Notes: a model not told the origin generated them from the letters alone. 64,000 nucleotides of DNA from Streptomyces sp. NBC_00414 (GCF_036038375.1 NZ_CP107935.1:2356001-2420000); one strand, 5' to 3'; numbered from the stretch's first letter, positions 29,927 through 38,681 are shown. A program made the numbers and translations.

Positions 29927-31543
29927 TCAGTGCTGTTGCGCGTCGTGTGCGAGGAGGGCGATGTGGATGGAGGCGGCCTGTTCGAAGTCGTCGAGGTCGA
30001 CCCCGAGCCGCGCCTCTATGGACTCCAGCCGCCGGTACAGGGCGGGCCGGGAGACATGGTGGAGCTGCGCGGTGCGCGACTTGTTCCGGCCCGTGGCGAG
30101 ATACGTCCGCAGCACGGGCAGCAGCTCCGCCTCCGCGTCGGCGTCGCGCAAAAGCCCGTCCAACTCCCGCTCCGCGAAGGACTGGACGTGCGGATCGTCC
30201 CGCAACAGCCGGACCAGCCCTCGCAGATGTACGTCCCTGAGCCGCACCACGACCGGCAGGTCGAGGCCGGCCGGGCTCTCGGCGACGGCGTCGGCCACGT
30301 GCCGGGCCTCGCGCAGCCCGGCGGGCACGTCGTCCCATCCGGTCCGCGCGTCCGCGGCGGCGACGACGGCCGCGGGCTCCTGCGCCCCGCCACCGCCCGA
30401 AGCCGGTCTGCCATCACCCGTCTCCGCCCCGCCGTCGCCCTGTTCCGCGCGCAGCCGGGCGGCGAAGTGTGCGGCGAGGGCTTCGGCGTCCTGGTCCCTG
30501 GCGAGGCTCAGCAGTACGGCGGTGACCCCGTCCGCCAGTTCGGCGACGAGCCCGGGGAGCCCCAACAGTCGCAGCACGCGGACCAGTTGGGCAGCGCGCA
30601 CGCCTCGTACGGCCAGCGGCACGAACGTCCGGCGGTTGACCGGCAGCCCGGCCGCGCGGGCCCGGGGCAGCAGTTGTCTGGCCGGTACCGCCCCGGAGAC
30701 GAGGTCGGTCAGCAGGCCCTGCGCCGACTGCTCCTCCCAGGAGTGCGCGGAGCCGCCGAGCATGCGGTGCAGGACGAGCGCCTCGGCGGCGCGGTCGGCG
30801 AGGAGCCGCCCGGTGGCGGCGTCGCCGCGGTAGCCGCAGAGCACGATGCGGCCCCAGCGCTCGCCGCGCCCGCCCAGTTCGGCGCGGACCCAGCCGTCGC
30901 CCTCGCTGCCGCCGGCCTGCCGTGCGATGCGCTCCCAGTCGCGCAGCACGTCGTCGACCGCGGACCGCTCCCCCGCCGTGGCGAGGACCCGGTGGGCGAG
31001 GTTGGTGACGACGACCGGGCAGACGCTGTGGCCGGCGATCTCGTCGAGCATGCGCTGCAGCGGGGCGCCCGTCGTGATGAGCCCGGTCAGCGCGGTGCGT
31101 ACCGCCTCCGAGAGGCTGACGGCCGCGAACTTCCTTCGTACGAGCCGCGATTGCACCTCTTCGGTGAGTTCGGCGAAGGGGAACGGGCGGTGCAGGACCA
31201 CCATCGGCAGCCCGCACCGCTCGGCGGCCCGGCGCATCACCTCGGGGGGCGCGGGAAAGGCCCGGCCGAGTCCGAGGACGACGGCCGAGGCCTCCGCGCG
31301 GTGCAGGGAGCGGATGTACTCGGCCTGTGCCTCCCGGTCGCCCGCGAGCAGCACACCGGTGGTGAGGACCATCTCACCGCCGCTGAGCATCACCCCGACG
31401 TCGGCGGCCTCGGCGACGTGCACCCAGCGCACGGGCCGGTCGAGCTGGCCCGCGCCCGCCACCACCTCGGGCTCCCCGGCGAGCACCCGCTCCAGGGCGA
31501 GGACCTGCCGGACCGACAGGGCGGGTTCCGAGGCGGTCGTCAT
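29927..31543 (-). CDS. PucR-family transcriptional regulator of the ureide/pyrimidine locus
   Basis: A 538-residue classical PucR protein. It has the N-terminal purine-catabolism-regulator domain (about 10-130: LSVRQVLALERVLAGEPEVV, WVHVAEAADVGVMLSGGEMV), a GGDEF-like middle, and the C-terminal PucR HTH with FAERELDGLLRDADAEAELL and LATGRNKSRTAQLHHVSRPA. It is embedded between the first amidohydrolase and the aminotransferase genes, so it almost certainly controls them, in the manner of purine and pyrimidine catabolic regulators. It contains a Gly/Ala-rich linker around residues 385-410. Inducer unknown. Confidence 0.92.
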   Translation of the reverse strand: MTTASEPALSVRQVLALERVLAGEPEVVAGAGQLDRPVRWVHVAEAADVGVMLSGGEMVLTTGVLLAGDREAQAEYIRSLHRAEASAVVLGLGRAFPAPPEVMRRAAERCGLPMVVLHRPFPFAELTEEVQSRLVRRKFAAVSLSEAVRTALTGLITTGAPLQRMLDEIAGHSVCPVVVTNLAHRVLATAGERSAVDDVLRDWERIARQAGGSEGDGWVRAELGGRGERWGRIVLCGYRGDAATGRLLADRAAEALVLHRMLGGSAHSWEEQSAQGLLTDLVSGAVPARQLLPRARAAGLPVNRRTFVPLAVRGVRAAQLVRVLRLLGLPGLVAELADGVTAVLLSLARDQDAEALAAHFAARLRAEQGDGGAETGDGRPASGGGGAQEPAAVVAAADARTGWDDVPAGLREARHVADAVAESPAGLDLPVVVRLRDVHLRGLVRLLRDDPHVQSFAERELDGLLRDADAEAELLPVLRTYLATGRNKSRTAQLHHVSRPALYRRLESIEARLGVDLDDFEQAASIHIALLAHDAQQH

Positions 31544-31699
31544 CGATGCGAACCTTCAATCTCGCGGTGCCGAACACTCCTCGGAGCCGACTCCCACGGG
31601 GAGTTGACCGCCACTCGGAGCTGACTACTGCTCAAACCTGACCTTTGCTCAGACCTGACCTGCACTCGGGCCCGACTGGCACTCGGGCCCGACCGCCAC

Positions 31700-33085
31700 T
31701 CAGACCAGACTGCTCCGCAGGGCGCGCTCCAGCATCGCGGCGCCCTCCTCGGCCTCCGCGACGGTGAGCGACAGGGGCGGCGCGATGCGCAGGACGCTGG
31801 TGCTGTGACCGCCGCCCTTGCCGATCAACAGGCCTTCCTCGCGGGCCGCTTCGAGCACGGCGGCGGCCGCGTCCGGGTCGGCCTCGTCGGTGCCGGGCTT
31901 CACCAGCTCGACGCCGATCATCAGTCCACGGCCGCGCACCTCCCGTACGCCCGGGAACTGTTCGGCGACGGCCCGCAGCCGCTCGATGAGCAGTCCGCCG
32001 ACCCTGCGGGCGTTGCCCTGGAGGTCGTGCTCCAGCAGATACAGGAGGTTGGCGAGGCCCGCGGCCATGGTGACCTGGGTGCCGCCGAAGGTCGAGATGG
32101 AGTTGGAGTCCAGGCAGTTCATGATCTCGGCGCGGGCGACGACCCCGCCGATGGACATGCCGTTGCCGATGCCCTTGGCGAAGGTGAGGATGTCGGGCGG
32201 GCCGTTCTGTCCGTGGGCCTGCCAGCCCCAGAAGTTGTCGCCGGTCCTGCCCCAGCCGGTCTGCACCTCGTCGGCGATCCACAGGATGCCGCGCTCCTGG
32301 AGGACCTCGCGGAAGGCCGCGTACAGGCCGTCCGGCGGGGAGGTGAAGCCGCCGACGCCCTGGACGGGTTCGGTGATCAGGGCGGCGGGCGCGCGTACGT
32401 GCCCGAGCAGGTCCTCCAGGTCGGCGACGCAGGCCGCGATGAAGCCGGCGTCGTCGAGATCGGCGTACGGGCCGCGGGTGCGGACGCCGCCGTGCACGTA
32501 CAGCGTCTGGAGGGGTGACAGGCTCGTCGGCGACCAGCCCTTGTTGCCGGTGATGCCGACCGCGCTGAACGAGCGGCCGTGATAGCTGTTGCGCATCGCC
32601 AGGATCTGGTTGCTGCGGCGGTACGCGGTGGCCAGGAGCAGCGCGGTGTCGTTGGCCTCGGTGCCCGAGGTCGTGAAGAAGACACGGGCGTCCGGGATGC
32701 CCGACAGCGCGGCGATCCGCTCGGCCAGGTCGACCATGGGCCGGTTGAGGTAGAGCGTCGAGGAGTGGTTGATCCGGCCGGCCTGCTCGCTGACGGCCTT
32801 CGTGACCTCGGGCAGGGCGTGCGCGGTCATCGTGGTGAGGATGCCGCCGAAGAAGTCGAGGTACCTGTTGCCCTCGGCGTCCCAGACGTGGCGGCCCTCG
32901 CCGTGGGTGAGTTCGAGGGGCTCGGCGTAGTAGAGGGCGAGCCAGTCGGGCAGGACGGCCCGGTGACGCCGGTGCAGACCCTTGTCCGGGCCGCGGACCG
33001 AGCCCTGGGCCGAGCTCTGGACCGAGCCCTGGGCCGACGCCCGGGCGGAACTCTGGGTCGAACTCTGGGGAGCGTCTGTCGTCAC
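31700..33085 (-). CDS. Class III PLP-dependent aminotransferase (beta-alanine/beta-amino acid type)
   Basis: A 461-residue class III aminotransferase. FFTTSGTEANDTALLLAT binds the PLP phosphate, ILWIADEVQTGWGRTGDNFW carries the PLP-ring aspartate, and the Schiff-base lysine is in LTFAKGIGNGMSIGG. In this locus it should remove the amino group of beta-alanine or 3-aminoisobutyrate released by the amidohydrolases, as in reductive pyrimidine degradation. GTG at 33085 overlaps the stop of the second amidohydrolase (GTGA). The first 28 residues are a Ser/Gln/Ala repeat of four-residue period (SSTQ, SSAR, ASAQ, GSVQ) encoded by a 12-bp tandem array, which is unlike related enzymes. Confidence 0.9.
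   Translation of the reverse strand: MTTDAPQSSTQSSARASAQGSVQSSAQGSVRGPDKGLHRRHRAVLPDWLALYYAEPLELTHGEGRHVWDAEGNRYLDFFGGILTTMTAHALPEVTKAVSEQAGRINHSSTLYLNRPMVDLAERIAALSGIPDARVFFTTSGTEANDTALLLATAYRRSNQILAMRNSYHGRSFSAVGITGNKGWSPTSLSPLQTLYVHGGVRTRGPYADLDDAGFIAACVADLEDLLGHVRAPAALITEPVQGVGGFTSPPDGLYAAFREVLQERGILWIADEVQTGWGRTGDNFWGWQAHGQNGPPDILTFAKGIGNGMSIGGVVARAEIMNCLDSNSISTFGGTQVTMAAGLANLLYLLEHDLQGNARRVGGLLIERLRAVAEQFPGVREVRGRGLMIGVELVKPGTDEADPDAAAAVLEAAREEGLLIGKGGGHSTSVLRIAPPLSLTVAEAEEGAAMLERALRSSLV
33000..33071. repeat. 12-bp tandem repeat x6 at the aminotransferase 5' end
   Basis: Six imperfect 12-bp units (GAGCCCTGGGCC, GAGCTCTGGACC, GAGCCCTGGGCC, GACGCCCGGGCG, GAACTCTGGGTC, GAACTCTGGGGA) encode residues about 6-29 of the aminotransferase as four-residue repeats. 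Because 12 is a multiple of 3, copy-number change keeps the frame. Confidence 0.85.
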
Positions 33086-33924
33086 GGCTGCACCAGTCCT
33101 TCGTACGCGTCGGGGCGGCGGTCCCGGTAGAAGGCCCACTGCTGCCGGACCTCGTCGATCAGGTCGAGGTCGAGGTCGCGGACGACGAGTTCCTCGCTCT
33201 TGTCGCTCGCGGGCTCGCCGACGAACCGGCCCCGCGGGTCGACGAAGTACGACGTCCCGTAGAAGTCGTTGTCCCCGTACTCCTCCTCGCCGACCCGGTT
33301 GATCGCGGCGACGAAGTACTCGTTGGCGACGGCGGCGGCCGGCTGCTCCAGCTGCCACAGGTGGGCGGAGAGGCCCCGGGAGGTCGCCGACGGGTTGTAG
33401 ACGAGCTGGGCGCCGTTCAGGCCGAGCTGTCGCCAGCCCTCCGGGAAGTGGCGGTCGTAGCAGATGTAGACGCCGACCTTGCCGACCGCGGTGTCGAAGA
33501 CGGGCCAGCCGAGGTTGCCCGGTTTGAAGTAGTACTTCTCCCAGAAGCCCTTGACCTGGGGGATGTGGTGCTTGCGGTACTTGCCGAGATACGTGCCGTC
33601 GGCGTCGATGACCGCGGCGGTGTTGAAGTAGAAGCCGGACTGCTCGATCTCGAACACCGGGACCACGACGACCATGCCGGTCTCGCGGGCGAGTTCCCGC
33701 ATACGGGTGACGGTCGGTCCGTCCGGTACCGGTTCCGCCCAGCGGTAGTGCTCGGGCTCCTGGACCTGGCAGAAGTAGGGGGCGTTGAAGACTTCCTGGA
33801 ATCCGATGATCTTCGCGCCCTGACGGGCCGCCTCGCGGGCGTGCTCCTCGTGCTTGGCGACCATGGATGCGGTGTCGCCGGTCCAGGTGGCCTGGACCAG
33901 AGCGGCACGTACGACGTTGGCCAT
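33082..33924 (-). CDS. Nitrilase-superfamily N-carbamoyl-beta-alanine amidohydrolase (second copy)
   Basis: A 280-residue beta-ureidopropionase-like enzyme with the same triad as the first copy: E in IGFQEVFNAPYFC, K in LGKYRKHHIPQ and C in VYICYDRHFPEG. Differences concentrate in residues 45-100 (for example EPEHYRWAEPVPDGPTV against DKAFYEYAEQIPEGPIV), near the presumed substrate pocket, so the pair may split substrates. It is the promoter-proximal gene of the operon with the aminotransferase and possibly pucR. GGAG precedes the ATG at 33924. The upstream 220 bp hold an inverted repeat and the shared decamer. Confidence 0.9.
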   Translation of the reverse strand: MANVVRAALVQATWTGDTASMVAKHEEHAREAARQGAKIIGFQEVFNAPYFCQVQEPEHYRWAEPVPDGPTVTRMRELARETGMVVVVPVFEIEQSGFYFNTAAVIDADGTYLGKYRKHHIPQVKGFWEKYYFKPGNLGWPVFDTAVGKVGVYICYDRHFPEGWRQLGLNGAQLVYNPSATSRGLSAHLWQLEQPAAAVANEYFVAAINRVGEEEYGDNDFYGTSYFVDPRGRFVGEPASDKSEELVVRDLDLDLIDEVRQQWAFYRDRRPDAYEGLVQP

Positions 33925-33956
33925 GAGCTGCTCCTTCGACGTGACGCCAGAGAGCT

Positions 33957-33983
33957 TCTACGCCCGTAGACACTGGGCGTAGA
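33957..33983. promoter_or_regulatory. Inverted repeat upstream of the second amidohydrolase operon
   Basis: TCTACGCCC (33957-33965) and GGGCGTAGA (33975-33983) are perfect 9-bp inverted repeats with a 9-bp spacer, centred about 45 bp upstream of the ATG at 33924. The centre-to-centre spacing of 18 bp suits a dimeric HTH regulator close to the promoter, so it is a candidate operator. Confidence 0.5.
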
Positions 33984-34047
33984 GCCCTGAAAGTAAGCCT
34001 CGGCGCTGCCCTGGGCAAGACCATCGTCGTTAACCGGCGGAGTCGAT

Positions 34048-34057
34048 CATGTTTCAC
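34048..34057. promoter_or_regulatory. Shared decamer GTGAAACATG upstream of the second amidohydrolase gene
   Basis: CATGTTTCAC on the + strand begins 124 bp upstream of the ATG at 33924. It matches exactly the decamer 119 bp upstream of the first amidohydrolase gene. See the entry at 29890 for the reasoning. Confidence 0.45.
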
Positions 34058-34144
34058 ACCCCTGTGGGTGAGCGGGACCGAGTCGAGGGGGCTCGCGTGT
34101 TCCCCTGTCCGGGCCTCGTCGAGAGCCGTGCGGCCCGCCCCGCC

Positions 34145-35764
34145 TCACGCCGTGTAGCCCGCCACCCGCAGGGCGTGGATCAGGTCCCAGTAGCGCTGTT
34201 CCGAGACGTTGCGGGCCGACTCCAGGAGCAGCGGGGCCAGGAACTGCGGGTCGGCGTCGATGCTGCGGACGGCTTCTTCGGGGGTGCGGATGCTGACGTA
34301 CGCGTCCAGGAGGGCGCGGACCTCGCGGTGGCGGCCCTCCTCGACCAGGGCCAGGACGGCCTCGCCTATCTCCGGGGCGGGCCGTACGACGCCCTGGCGC
34401 AGCATCTGCCGGCCGTCCGCCGTACGTCCGGCCGCCACCAGCGCGTCGGCCGCGGCGACCAGCCGGTCGGCGGGCAGCGAGACCGCCTCCCAGAGGAGGG
34501 AGGCCCAGTCGGCGTCGAGTCCGGCGCGGTGGAGTTCGGCGGCGAGCAGCGGAAAGCGGGCCGCGGGCCAGTGCGCGGCCTCGACCAGCACGGCGTGCGC
34601 CTCGCCGGTGTGGCCCTCGGCCCGCAGCCGGACGAGCTTCGCGACGGTCTCGACGGTGGTCCGCCGCGCCCCGTCGTCCAGCGGCTCGCGCCGCGGTGCC
34701 GACGACTGCCCGCTCTCCTCGACACCCCCCGCGAACCGGGCTCCCCGCGGGGTGCGCTGCGCGGGCGGCGCCACGGGTGCCGGCTCGGGCACGGCGACGG
34801 GGGGTACGGGGACGGCCTCGCCCCATGCCGTGCCCGCGTCCGTCCCGGCACTGGTGTCCGCCATACCGGCGAAGCGGGCGCCGCCCCGGGCACCGCCCCG
34901 GATGCGGCGCTTGGAGCGCTGTCTGGGCGCGGGGGACGCGGGAGGCTCGGGGTGCCCGGCCGCTTCGGGAGATACCGGCTCGGCTCCCGGGGCGGCGTGC
35001 ACGGGCGTGGTGGCGTGCGGGGCGGAGCCGGTGTCGGGGGTCGGGCCGTTGCCGGAGGCGGAGGCCCGCGCCGCGTCCTGCCGTGCGGCCCGGTCCGCGG
35101 ACGCGTCGCGCCAGAGGTCCGGCCAGTCGTCCTCGTCCGGCGCCGGACGCTGCGCACCCACGCGCGGCGCGGCCGCGCGGGCGGGGTCACGGCCCCCGCC
35201 CCCACCGTCGCCGGTGGGCGGCGCCACCGGGGACTCCTGGGCGTGTCCGCCCACCGTCCACCGGTCCAACTCGTCGATGCGGGAACGGATTTCGGCGCAG
35301 CGGGCCGTCGCGCGGTCGTGGTCGTCACGGGCCCAGGCCAGATCGAGGCGGACGGAGTCGGCCTCCTCCTGGGTGCCGGCCGCGGGGAGCGACCGCGCCA
35401 GCTCCGAGAGCCGTTCGGCGGCGTAGCGCTGTTCGCGCAGCATGACGTCGAGCCGGTCACCGAGAGCGTCACGACCGCCGGGCCGCGCGTCGTACGCGGC
35501 GAGCGAGGCGGCATGCAACGCCCGGGCCCGCTCGGTCTCCTGGGCCGCGGCCCGCTCGCCGTACTCGGCACCCAGGTCCTGGAGGATGGCCTGCACGACG
35601 TCCCAGGGCGGCACCTCCCAGCCGTCCAGGCAGGCCCGCATCCCGTCGGGGTCGCGCTGCCAGAACACGCCGCACCAGCCGCCGCCCTGATCGAGCCGGG
35701 ACAGCAGGCCGTTGAGGTACTGCGCGAACTCCCGTACTTGGCCTGGGAGTTGTTCCACTGTCAT
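34145..35764 (-). CDS. Large hypothetical protein with coiled-coil and HEAT-like ends
   Basis: A 539-residue actinobacterial hypothetical. Residues 1-80 are a compact N-terminus (MTVEQLPGQVREFAQYLNGL, WCGVFWQRDPDGMRACLDGW). Residues about 80-165 form helical, probably coiled-coil segments, and 170-355 a disordered Pro/Ala/Gly linker. The last 190 residues are helical repeats rich in LRAEGHTGEAHAVLVEAAHW-like units. The linker has the pentamer RFAG twice in similar context (GGARFAGMADTS and RGARFAGGVEES). Relatives are often labelled large tegument protein UL36-like by automatic annotation, which has no functional meaning. Start 35764 (ATG) has GGGGTG upstream; GTG 35773 is an alternative. Confidence 0.75.
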   Translation of the reverse strand: MTVEQLPGQVREFAQYLNGLLSRLDQGGGWCGVFWQRDPDGMRACLDGWEVPPWDVVQAILQDLGAEYGERAAAQETERARALHAASLAAYDARPGGRDALGDRLDVMLREQRYAAERLSELARSLPAAGTQEEADSVRLDLAWARDDHDRATARCAEIRSRIDELDRWTVGGHAQESPVAPPTGDGGGGGRDPARAAAPRVGAQRPAPDEDDWPDLWRDASADRAARQDAARASASGNGPTPDTGSAPHATTPVHAAPGAEPVSPEAAGHPEPPASPAPRQRSKRRIRGGARGGARFAGMADTSAGTDAGTAWGEAVPVPPVAVPEPAPVAPPAQRTPRGARFAGGVEESGQSSAPRREPLDDGARRTTVETVAKLVRLRAEGHTGEAHAVLVEAAHWPAARFPLLAAELHRAGLDADWASLLWEAVSLPADRLVAAADALVAAGRTADGRQMLRQGVVRPAPEIGEAVLALVEEGRHREVRALLDAYVSIRTPEEAVRSIDADPQFLAPLLLESARNVSEQRYWDLIHALRVAGYTA

Positions 35765-35947
35765 TGCGTTCACCCCACGCCGGACCGGAGTACTCCGATC
35801 CGGTAGAAAACACCATTCGTGTTACGGAAGCGCTACGACGAGTTTTCGGCCTGGACGCAGAGTGCGGTTACCACCCCGGAACGTTAAGTGAGAGCCACCC
35901 CGATACCGGCAACCCCCGCCGGTACATCGCCCGGCCCGGCGGCACCA

Positions 35948-35990
35948 GCCCCCGAAGGGGCGCGGGGAACGGCGCACCCGCATGCGACCA
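35948..35990. repeat. Dispersed intergenic repeat, inverted orientation
   Basis: CCCCGAAGGGGCGCGGGGAA then CGGCGCACCCGCATGCGACC is a reverse-orientation copy of the dispersed element noted at 28796. It fills most of the spacer between the gamma-glutamyltransferase stop (36010) and the hypothetical gene start (35764), and may serve as the terminator of the former. Confidence 0.55.
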
Positions 35991-36009
35991 CCTACGGCCA
36001 AGGCCACGG

Positions 36010-37821
36010 CTACCGCGCAGGCCGCACCACCATCGCCGACCCGCCACCCCGGCGCACGGTCTCCGCGGCGGCCAGCCACTTGCCGTCAGGCAGCCGCTGA
36101 ACACCCGTCGCCGCACCGATCTCCGGGTTCTGCCGGAACCCGTGCCCGATGCCCTCCAACTGGGTCCTCAGCGGACTGTTCCACAGGCCCGGTTCGAGCT
36201 CGGTCGTCGTCTGGTTGCGCTGACTGGCCCGCGGCGCCGCGATCGCGTCGACGAGCGGGAGCCCCCGGTCGAGGAAGCCCGTGAGCGTCTGGAGCACCGT
36301 CGTGACGATGGTCGCGCCACCGGGCGAGCCCAGCGCCACCACCGGCTTCGCGTGGCGGTCGAGCACGATCGTCGGCGAGATCGAGGAGCGCGGACGCTTG
36401 CCGGGCCCGGGCAGGTTCGGGTCGTGCACGGCCGGGCTCGCCGGGGCGAAGGAGAAGTCCGTCAGCTCGTTGTTGAGGAGGAATCCCCGGCCCGGGACGG
36501 TGATCCCGCTGCCGCCGGTCTGCTCGATGGTGAGCGTGTACGCGACGACGTTGCCCCACTTGTCGGCCGCCGTCAGATGGGTCGTGTTCTCACCCTCGTA
36601 CGTCGTCGGCGCGGCCTTCCCGCCGGTCGCGCACGCCGCCGGGTCGCGCGGGTCGCCCGGCGCCAGCGGGCTCGTGAGCACCGCGTCGTCCTTGATCAGG
36701 CACTCGCGCGAGTCGGCGAACCGCTGCGAGAGCAGTCCCTTCGTCGGTACGTCCTCGAAGGCGGGGTCGCCCACCCAGCGCCCCCGGTCCGCGAACGCGA
36801 TCCGGCTCGCCTCGATGTAGCGGTGCAGGTACTGGACGTCCGAGGCCTTCGAAAGGTCGGTGTTCTCAAGGATGTTGAGCGCCTCGCCGACCGTCGTCCC
36901 ACCGGAGGAGGAGGGCGCGATGGAGTAGACACCCAGACCGCGGTACGAGGTCTTCGTGGGCGCCTGCCGCTTCGCGCGGTACTTCGCCAGGTCCTTCAGC
37001 GACAGGTCGCCAGGACGGGCGTTGTATCCCGAAGCGGGGTCCACCGGCGGCTCGTTGACCGTGTCGACGATGTCCCGGGCCAGCTCACCCCGGTACAGGG
37101 CACCCACTCCCTTGCGGCCCAACTCCTCGTACGTACGCGCCAGATCGGGATTCCTGATCGTCGAGCCGACCACCGGCAGCGCGCCGCCGGGCAGGAACAG
37201 CCCGACCGTGTCGGGGAAGTTCCTGAACCGCGCCTCGTTGGACGCGGTCTGCGAGCGGAACGTGTCGTCGACGGTGAATCCGTCCCGCGCGAGCCGCTCC
37301 GCGGGCCTCAGCAGCGATCCGAGCCCCTTGCTGCCCCAACTGTCCAGCGCCGTCTGCCAGGTGGCGGGTGTGCCGGGCGTGCCCACTCCGAGGCCGCTGG
37401 TCACCGCGTCGGCGAACGGGATCGGCTGGCCGTTCTCCAGGAAGAGCCCCGAGTCGGCCGTCAGCGGCGCCGTCTCGCGTCCGTCGATGGTGTGCACCGT
37501 ACGGGACTTGGCGTCGTAGTAGACGAAGTAGCCGCCTCCGCCGATGCCCGACGAGTACGGCTCGGTGACGCCGAGGGCCGCCGCCGTGGCGACGGCCGCG
37601 TCCACCGCGTTGCCGCCCTTGCGGAGGATCTCCACACCGGCGGCCGAAGCGTCCGCGTCGACGCTCGCGACGGCCCCGCCGTACCCGACGGCGACCGGCG
37701 TCTTCTCCGCCGGGCCCGAGCCTCCCCCGGCGGCCCCCGAGGAGGGCGGCGCCGCCCCCACCGACACCACAGCGGCCGACACCGCCAGCACAGCAAGTCT
37801 CCGCGCGACCGAGCGCCTCAT
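36010..37821 (-). CDS. ggt: Exported gamma-glutamyltransferase
   Basis: A 603-residue secreted gamma-glutamyltranspeptidase acting on glutathione-like gamma-glutamyl compounds. The signal peptide covers about residues 1-30 (MRRSVARRLAVLAVSAAVVS to SSGA). The large-subunit signature is ILRKGGNAVDAAVATAAALG, and the oxyanion/substrate region is SSGIGGGGYFVYYD. The autoprocessing nucleophile is the second threonine of ENTTHLTAADKWGNVVAYT, and the small subunit contains LGSPGGATIVTTVLQTLTGF. It has GGAGG upstream of the ATG at 37821. A second, intracellular GGT-family gene lies at 17780. Confidence 0.93.
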   Translation of the reverse strand: MRRSVARRLAVLAVSAAVVSVGAAPPSSGAAGGGSGPAEKTPVAVGYGGAVASVDADASAAGVEILRKGGNAVDAAVATAAALGVTEPYSSGIGGGGYFVYYDAKSRTVHTIDGRETAPLTADSGLFLENGQPIPFADAVTSGLGVGTPGTPATWQTALDSWGSKGLGSLLRPAERLARDGFTVDDTFRSQTASNEARFRNFPDTVGLFLPGGALPVVGSTIRNPDLARTYEELGRKGVGALYRGELARDIVDTVNEPPVDPASGYNARPGDLSLKDLAKYRAKRQAPTKTSYRGLGVYSIAPSSSGGTTVGEALNILENTDLSKASDVQYLHRYIEASRIAFADRGRWVGDPAFEDVPTKGLLSQRFADSRECLIKDDAVLTSPLAPGDPRDPAACATGGKAAPTTYEGENTTHLTAADKWGNVVAYTLTIEQTGGSGITVPGRGFLLNNELTDFSFAPASPAVHDPNLPGPGKRPRSSISPTIVLDRHAKPVVALGSPGGATIVTTVLQTLTGFLDRGLPLVDAIAAPRASQRNQTTTELEPGLWNSPLRTQLEGIGHGFRQNPEIGAATGVQRLPDGKWLAAAETVRRGGGSAMVVRPAR

Positions 37822-37911
37822 CCGTACCTCCAGTCAACGACCGTCCGCGCAGCGTAACCGCCTGGGCATGGTCGCGTCAGGTGCCTCTCGAACACCGATA
37901 CGTGCGACCGC

Positions 37912-37925
37912 TAGCATGCGCGCCC
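37912..37925 (+). promoter_or_regulatory. Leaderless -10 element
   Basis: TAGCAT at 37912-37917 lies 8 nt before the ATG at 37926 with no ribosome-binding site, consistent with a leaderless transcript for the downstream unknown gene. A weak -35 (TCGAAC) is 18 nt upstream. Confidence 0.4.
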
Positions 37926-38681
37926 ATGACTGACGACGTGCGCAATATCGTCCTGGGGGTGATCGCGGCGGGCCTCAGCGCCTCGCTGGGCTGGATCGCC
38001 CGGACCTACCTGTGGAAGCGGAAGCTCCGCCGCAAGCAGGCCTTCTTCGGGCTGCCCGACCACTCCGAGTCCCTGCTCGTGGTCAACCGCGACGCGGGCA
38101 GCCCCGATCTGGCCGTGCACCGCTACGACGTGTTCGCGCTCCTGGAGCTGGCCGCGCTGATCAAGGACTGCAACGCGCACGCCGACGTGATCACCCAGGA
38201 CGCGGCCCGGCAGGGCTTCGGCGAACGTACCGAGTTCTGCGTCGGCGGCCCCGGGTCCAACCGCCGCATGGCCGCCCATATGCAGGCCATGCTGCCGGGT
38301 GTGCGCGTGAACGTCGATCCGGAACCGGGTCCGGACCGCCTCGCGTTCCAGATAGGCACCGACCGCCACCGCATGCAGCCAGGACAGGCCGAGTACGTAC
38401 TGCTCGCGCGGCTCACCGCCGCACAGCAGGGCCCGAGCAGGCCCGTGTTCCTCTTCTGCGGCCAGCGCGCCATCACCAACCAGGCGGCGACCCGCTATCT
38501 GGCCCGCAACCACGAGCGGCTGTACCGCAAGCACGGTGACAGCTCCTTCGCCCTGCTCCTGAAGGTCGTGAACTCCCAGGCGTACGGGCCGGACGTGGTC
38601 GAGCTGGTCGCCGACGTGACCCGTGCCGCCCAGACCCCGCTGCCCGAGGCGGCCACCCGGACCACCCATCGCGCCTCCTAG
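37926..38681 (+). CDS. Membrane-anchored conserved hypothetical protein
   Basis: A 251-residue protein with a single N-terminal membrane helix (VRNIVLGVIAAGLSASLGWI), a basic stop-transfer segment (YLWKRKLRRKQAFFGLP) and a cytoplasmic alpha/beta domain. The domain starts SESLLVVNRDAGSPDLAVHR and has ELAALIKDCNAHADVITQDA, the glycine-rich FCVGGPGSNRRMAAHMQAML, FLFCGQRAITNQAATRYLA and the terminal LLLKVVNSQAYGPDVVELVA. The GGPGSN motif after a beta-strand resembles a nucleotide or small-ligand loop. I do not recognise a named family. Transcription looks leaderless and independent of its neighbours. Confidence 0.75.
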   Translation: MTDDVRNIVLGVIAAGLSASLGWIARTYLWKRKLRRKQAFFGLPDHSESLLVVNRDAGSPDLAVHRYDVFALLELAALIKDCNAHADVITQDAARQGFGERTEFCVGGPGSNRRMAAHMQAMLPGVRVNVDPEPGPDRLAFQIGTDRHRMQPGQAEYVLLARLTAAQQGPSRPVFLFCGQRAITNQAATRYLARNHERLYRKHGDSSFALLLKVVNSQAYGPDVVELVADVTRAAQTPLPEAATRTTHRAS

